Assembly (NCBI GenBank): GCA_023439185.1
Contig: JAEXOR010000001.1
Location: forward strand, 1 to 14,548
Length of the DNA stretch: 14,548 bases
Source: Bacillota bacterium
GTDB lineage: Bacteria; Bacillota; Desulfotomaculia; Desulfotomaculales; Desulfallaceae
Reading direction: 5' to 3'
Shown: one piece after another, positions 12,580 through 14,548 of the stretch
Position numbering within the stretch: position 1 is the first letter of the stretch
How the letters are laid out: each line of letters begins with the position of its first letter
Notes under the pieces: model-generated
Seen by the model: only the letters and a program-made list of their open reading frames with translations
Databases searched by the model: none
What the model was told of the DNA's origin: nothing
Made by a program: the position numbers and the translations under genes

Positions 12580-14548
12580 CTACATTTTCTCTACAGTCAT
12601 CTCTTCCCCGGAGTCGTGGTGGATGCGTACCCGGTCGCCGCGTTTAAAGGTGCCACGCAGCATCTCCTCGGACAGCCGGTCCTCTATTTCCTTCTGGATG
12701 GCCCGGCGCAGCGGTCTGGCGCCGTAGTCCTCGTCAAAACCTTCCCGGGCCAGATATTCCACTGCGGACCCGGTTACTTCCACTTCAATCTCGTGCTCGG
12801 CCAACCGTTTGGACACCTCGCGCACCATCAACCCCACGATGTCCTTGATGTGCTCCCGGGTCAGGGAGTGGAACACGATGGTTTCGTCGACCCGGTTGAG
12901 AAACTCGGGCCGGAAAGTGCGGCGCAGTTCCCCGGTGAGCTTTTTCTTCATGCCTTCGTAGCCCGAGTCGCGGTTATCATCTGCCCTGAAGCCCAGGGTG
13001 GTTTCCCTTTTAATCATACTCACGCCGACGTTGGAGGTCATAATCAGCACGGTATTGCGGAAGTCCACGGTCCTGCCCTTGGCGTCGGTCAGTCGGCCGT
13101 CCTCCAACACCTGCAGCAGCACGTTGAATACATCGGGGTGCGCCTTTTCAATTTCGTCCAGCAACACCACGGAATAAGGCTTGCGGCGCACCGCGTCGGT
13201 AAGCTGGCCGCCCTCCTCGTAACCCACGTAACCCGGCGGCGCCCCCACCAGGCGGCTGACAGCGAATTTTTCCATGTATTCGCTCATGTCCAGGCGCACC
13301 ATGGCGTCTTCATCGCCGAAAAGGGCCTCGGCCAGGGCCCGGGCCAGTTCGGTTTTACCCACCCCGGTGGGACCCAGAAAGATAAATGAACCAATGGGCC
13401 GCTTGGGGTCCTTAAGCCCGGCCCTGGCGCGGCGAATCGCCCGGGAAACTGCTATTACAGCTTCATCTTGGCCGATTACCCGCTGGTGCAGAATTTCCTC
13501 CATCCGCAGCAGCCGCTCGGACTCCTCCTCGGCCAACTGGCGGACCGGAATGCCGGTCCAGCTGCCCACGATCAAGGCGATATCCTCGGCGGTCACCTCA
13601 AGCTCGTCACCGCCCTTCTGCTGCTGCCAACTGCCGCGCATGCCTTCCAATTCTTCCCGCAGCTTGTTTTCCTCATCCCTCAGTTGGGCCGCCTTTTCAA
13701 ACTCCTGGTTGTTCACCGCGGCTTCCTTTTCTTTACGTGCTTCCTCAATGCGCTGTTCCAGTTCTTTAATTTCCGGCGGCGCGGTCAGCACTTGCAGCCG
13801 CACCCGGGAACCGGCTTCATCCATCAGGTCGATGGCTTTGTCCGGCAGGAACCGGTCGGTAATATAGCGGTCACCCAGCCGGGCCGCGGCTGAGAGCGCC
13901 TCATCGGTGATCCGCACCCGGTGATGAGCCTCGTACCGGTCCCGCAGCCCCCGCAAAATGGCCACCGTTTCCTCCACGGTGGGCTCGTCGACGGTGATGG
14001 GCTGGAAACGCCGTTCCAGGGCGGAATCCCGCTCAATATGCTTGCGGTATTCGTCCAGGGTGGTGGCGCCGATGCACTGCAGTTCCCCCCTGGCCAGGGC
14101 GGGTTTTAGGATGTTGGCGGCGTCAATGGCCCCCTCGGCGGCGCCGGCCCCGATGATGGTATGCAGCTCGTCGATAAATACGATGATATTCTTTTCCCGG
14201 GTGATTTCTTCCACCACTTTTTTCAACCGGTCCTCGAACTCGCCCCGGTACTTGGTGCCGGCCACCAGGGAAGCCAGGTCCAGGGTCACCAGCCGTTTGC
14301 CGGTCAGCACCTCCGGCACGCCGCCGGAGATAATACGCTGGGCCAGCCCTTCCACGATGGCGGTTTTACCCACCCCGGGGTCGCCAATCAGCACCGGGTT
14401 GTTCTTGGTGCGGCGGCTCAGGATCTGGACCACCCGCTCAATTTCCTTTTCCCGGCCCACTACGGGGTCCAGCCCGTCCTCCCTGGCCATGGCGGTAAGA
14501 TCCCGGCCAAACTGATCCAGGGCCACGGTCTGGCCGGCGCCGCAGGCG
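12580..14548 (-). CDS. clpC: ATP-dependent Clp protease ATPase subunit ClpC (5' end outside window)
   Basis: About 655 residues are visible; the frame stays open to the right edge (Ala-Cys-Gly-Ala-Gly-Gln-Thr before VALDQFGRDLT), so the N domain of about 150 residues is cut by the window, not lost. Counting from that Val: NBD1 Walker A GDPGVGKT (48-55), pore loop GTKYRGEFE (90-98), Walker B IIVFIDELH (114-122); the M/UVR-like coiled middle domain (about 250-300, NNQEFEKAAQLRDEE), marking ClpC rather than ClpA; NBD2 Walker A GPTGVGKT (385-392), second pore loop GYVGYEEGG (432-440), Walker B VVLLDEIEKAH (453-463), sensor-2 GARPLRR (602-608). ClpC unfolds substrates for ClpP, normally with the adaptor McsB or MecA. 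Upstream ctsR-mcsA-mcsB would be expected beyond the right edge. Confidence 0.97.
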   Translation of the reverse strand, partial: ACGAGQTVALDQFGRDLTAMAREDGLDPVVGREKEIERVVQILSRRTKNNPVLIGDPGVGKTAIVEGLAQRIISGGVPEVLTGKRLVTLDLASLVAGTKYRGEFEDRLKKVVEEITREKNIIVFIDELHTIIGAGAAEGAIDAANILKPALARGELQCIGATTLDEYRKHIERDSALERRFQPITVDEPTVEETVAILRGLRDRYEAHHRVRITDEALSAAARLGDRYITDRFLPDKAIDLMDEAGSRVRLQVLTAPPEIKELEQRIEEARKEKEAAVNNQEFEKAAQLRDEENKLREELEGMRGSWQQQKGGDELEVTAEDIALIVGSWTGIPVRQLAEEESERLLRMEEILHQRVIGQDEAVIAVSRAIRRARAGLKDPKRPIGSFIFLGPTGVGKTELARALAEALFGDEDAMVRLDMSEYMEKFAVSRLVGAPPGYVGYEEGGQLTDAVRRKPYSVVLLDEIEKAHPDVFNVLLQVLEDGRLTDAKGRTVDFRNTVLIMTSNVGVSMIKRETTLGFRADDNRDSGYEGMKKKLTGELRRTFRPEFLNRVDETIVFHSLTREHIKDIVGLMVREVSKRLAEHEIEVEVTGSAVEYLAREGFDEDYGARPLRRAIQKEIEDRLSEEMLRGTFKRGDRVRIHHDSGEEMTVEKM

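Noticed and set aside
12580..14548. clpC as a truncated pseudogene
   Set aside because: The frame stays open to the window edge with family-typical residues, so the missing N domain is a window effect.

Overview
The window is one continuous stretch of a Firmicutes (Bacillota) housekeeping locus. All fourteen recognisable genes lie on the minus strand, so it reads from right to left: clpC (5' part cut off by the window edge), radA, disA, carD, a PIN-TRAM membrane protein (YacL type), ispD, ispF, gltX, cysE, cysS, mrnC, thyX, rlmB, yacP/rae1. This is the conserved clpC-radA-disA-yacL-ispDF-gltX-cysES-mrnC-rlmB-yacP order of low-GC and clostridial Gram-positives. The GC-rich coding sequence, carD between disA and yacL, and thyX between mrnC and rlmB suggest a Peptococcaceae/Desulfotomaculum-Pelotomaculum type anaerobe. 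That placement is inference from gene order; no marker such as rRNA is present.

Layout. Right block (9.1-14.5 kb): stress and genome-integrity genes, namely the ClpC unfoldase, the RadA branch-migration helicase, the DisA c-di-AMP synthase and the RNA-polymerase-binding CarD. Middle block (4.2-9.0 kb): the PIN-TRAM protein, two MEP isoprenoid enzymes (IspD, IspF), glutamyl-tRNA synthetase and serine acetyltransferase. Left block (0.2-4.2 kb): cysteinyl-tRNA synthetase, mini-RNase III (23S rRNA maturation), flavin-dependent thymidylate synthase, RlmB-type 23S rRNA methyltransferase and the Rae1-type ribosome-associated endonuclease. The theme is translation and RNA maturation, cysteine supply and charging, isoprenoids and DNA integrity. 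Minus-strand sigma-A-like promoters can be read before radA, carD (three in tandem), yacL, gltX, and at the far left just after yacP, so the cluster is probably several overlapping transcription units. A strong terminator ends the carD unit.

The unusual content is intergenic. Three kinds of palindromic repeat sit in the gaps: (i) two homologous elements of about 86-89 bp with GGGGTCAGGCCTG-type ends that bracket ispF; (ii) an 89-bp triply nested palindrome with TGGTGCCAGGTG-type ends between clpC and radA; (iii) a heptad-repeat palindrome between gltX and cysE. In three cases (ispD, ispF, gltX) the repeat supplies the stop codon and last few codons of the gene before it, and for ispD and ispF it is read in the same frame. 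The three tandem TTGACA promoters with exact 17-bp spacers before carD are the other standout. I see no defence system, prophage, insertion-sequence transposase, CRISPR array or wholly unknown gene; the proteins themselves are ordinary family members.
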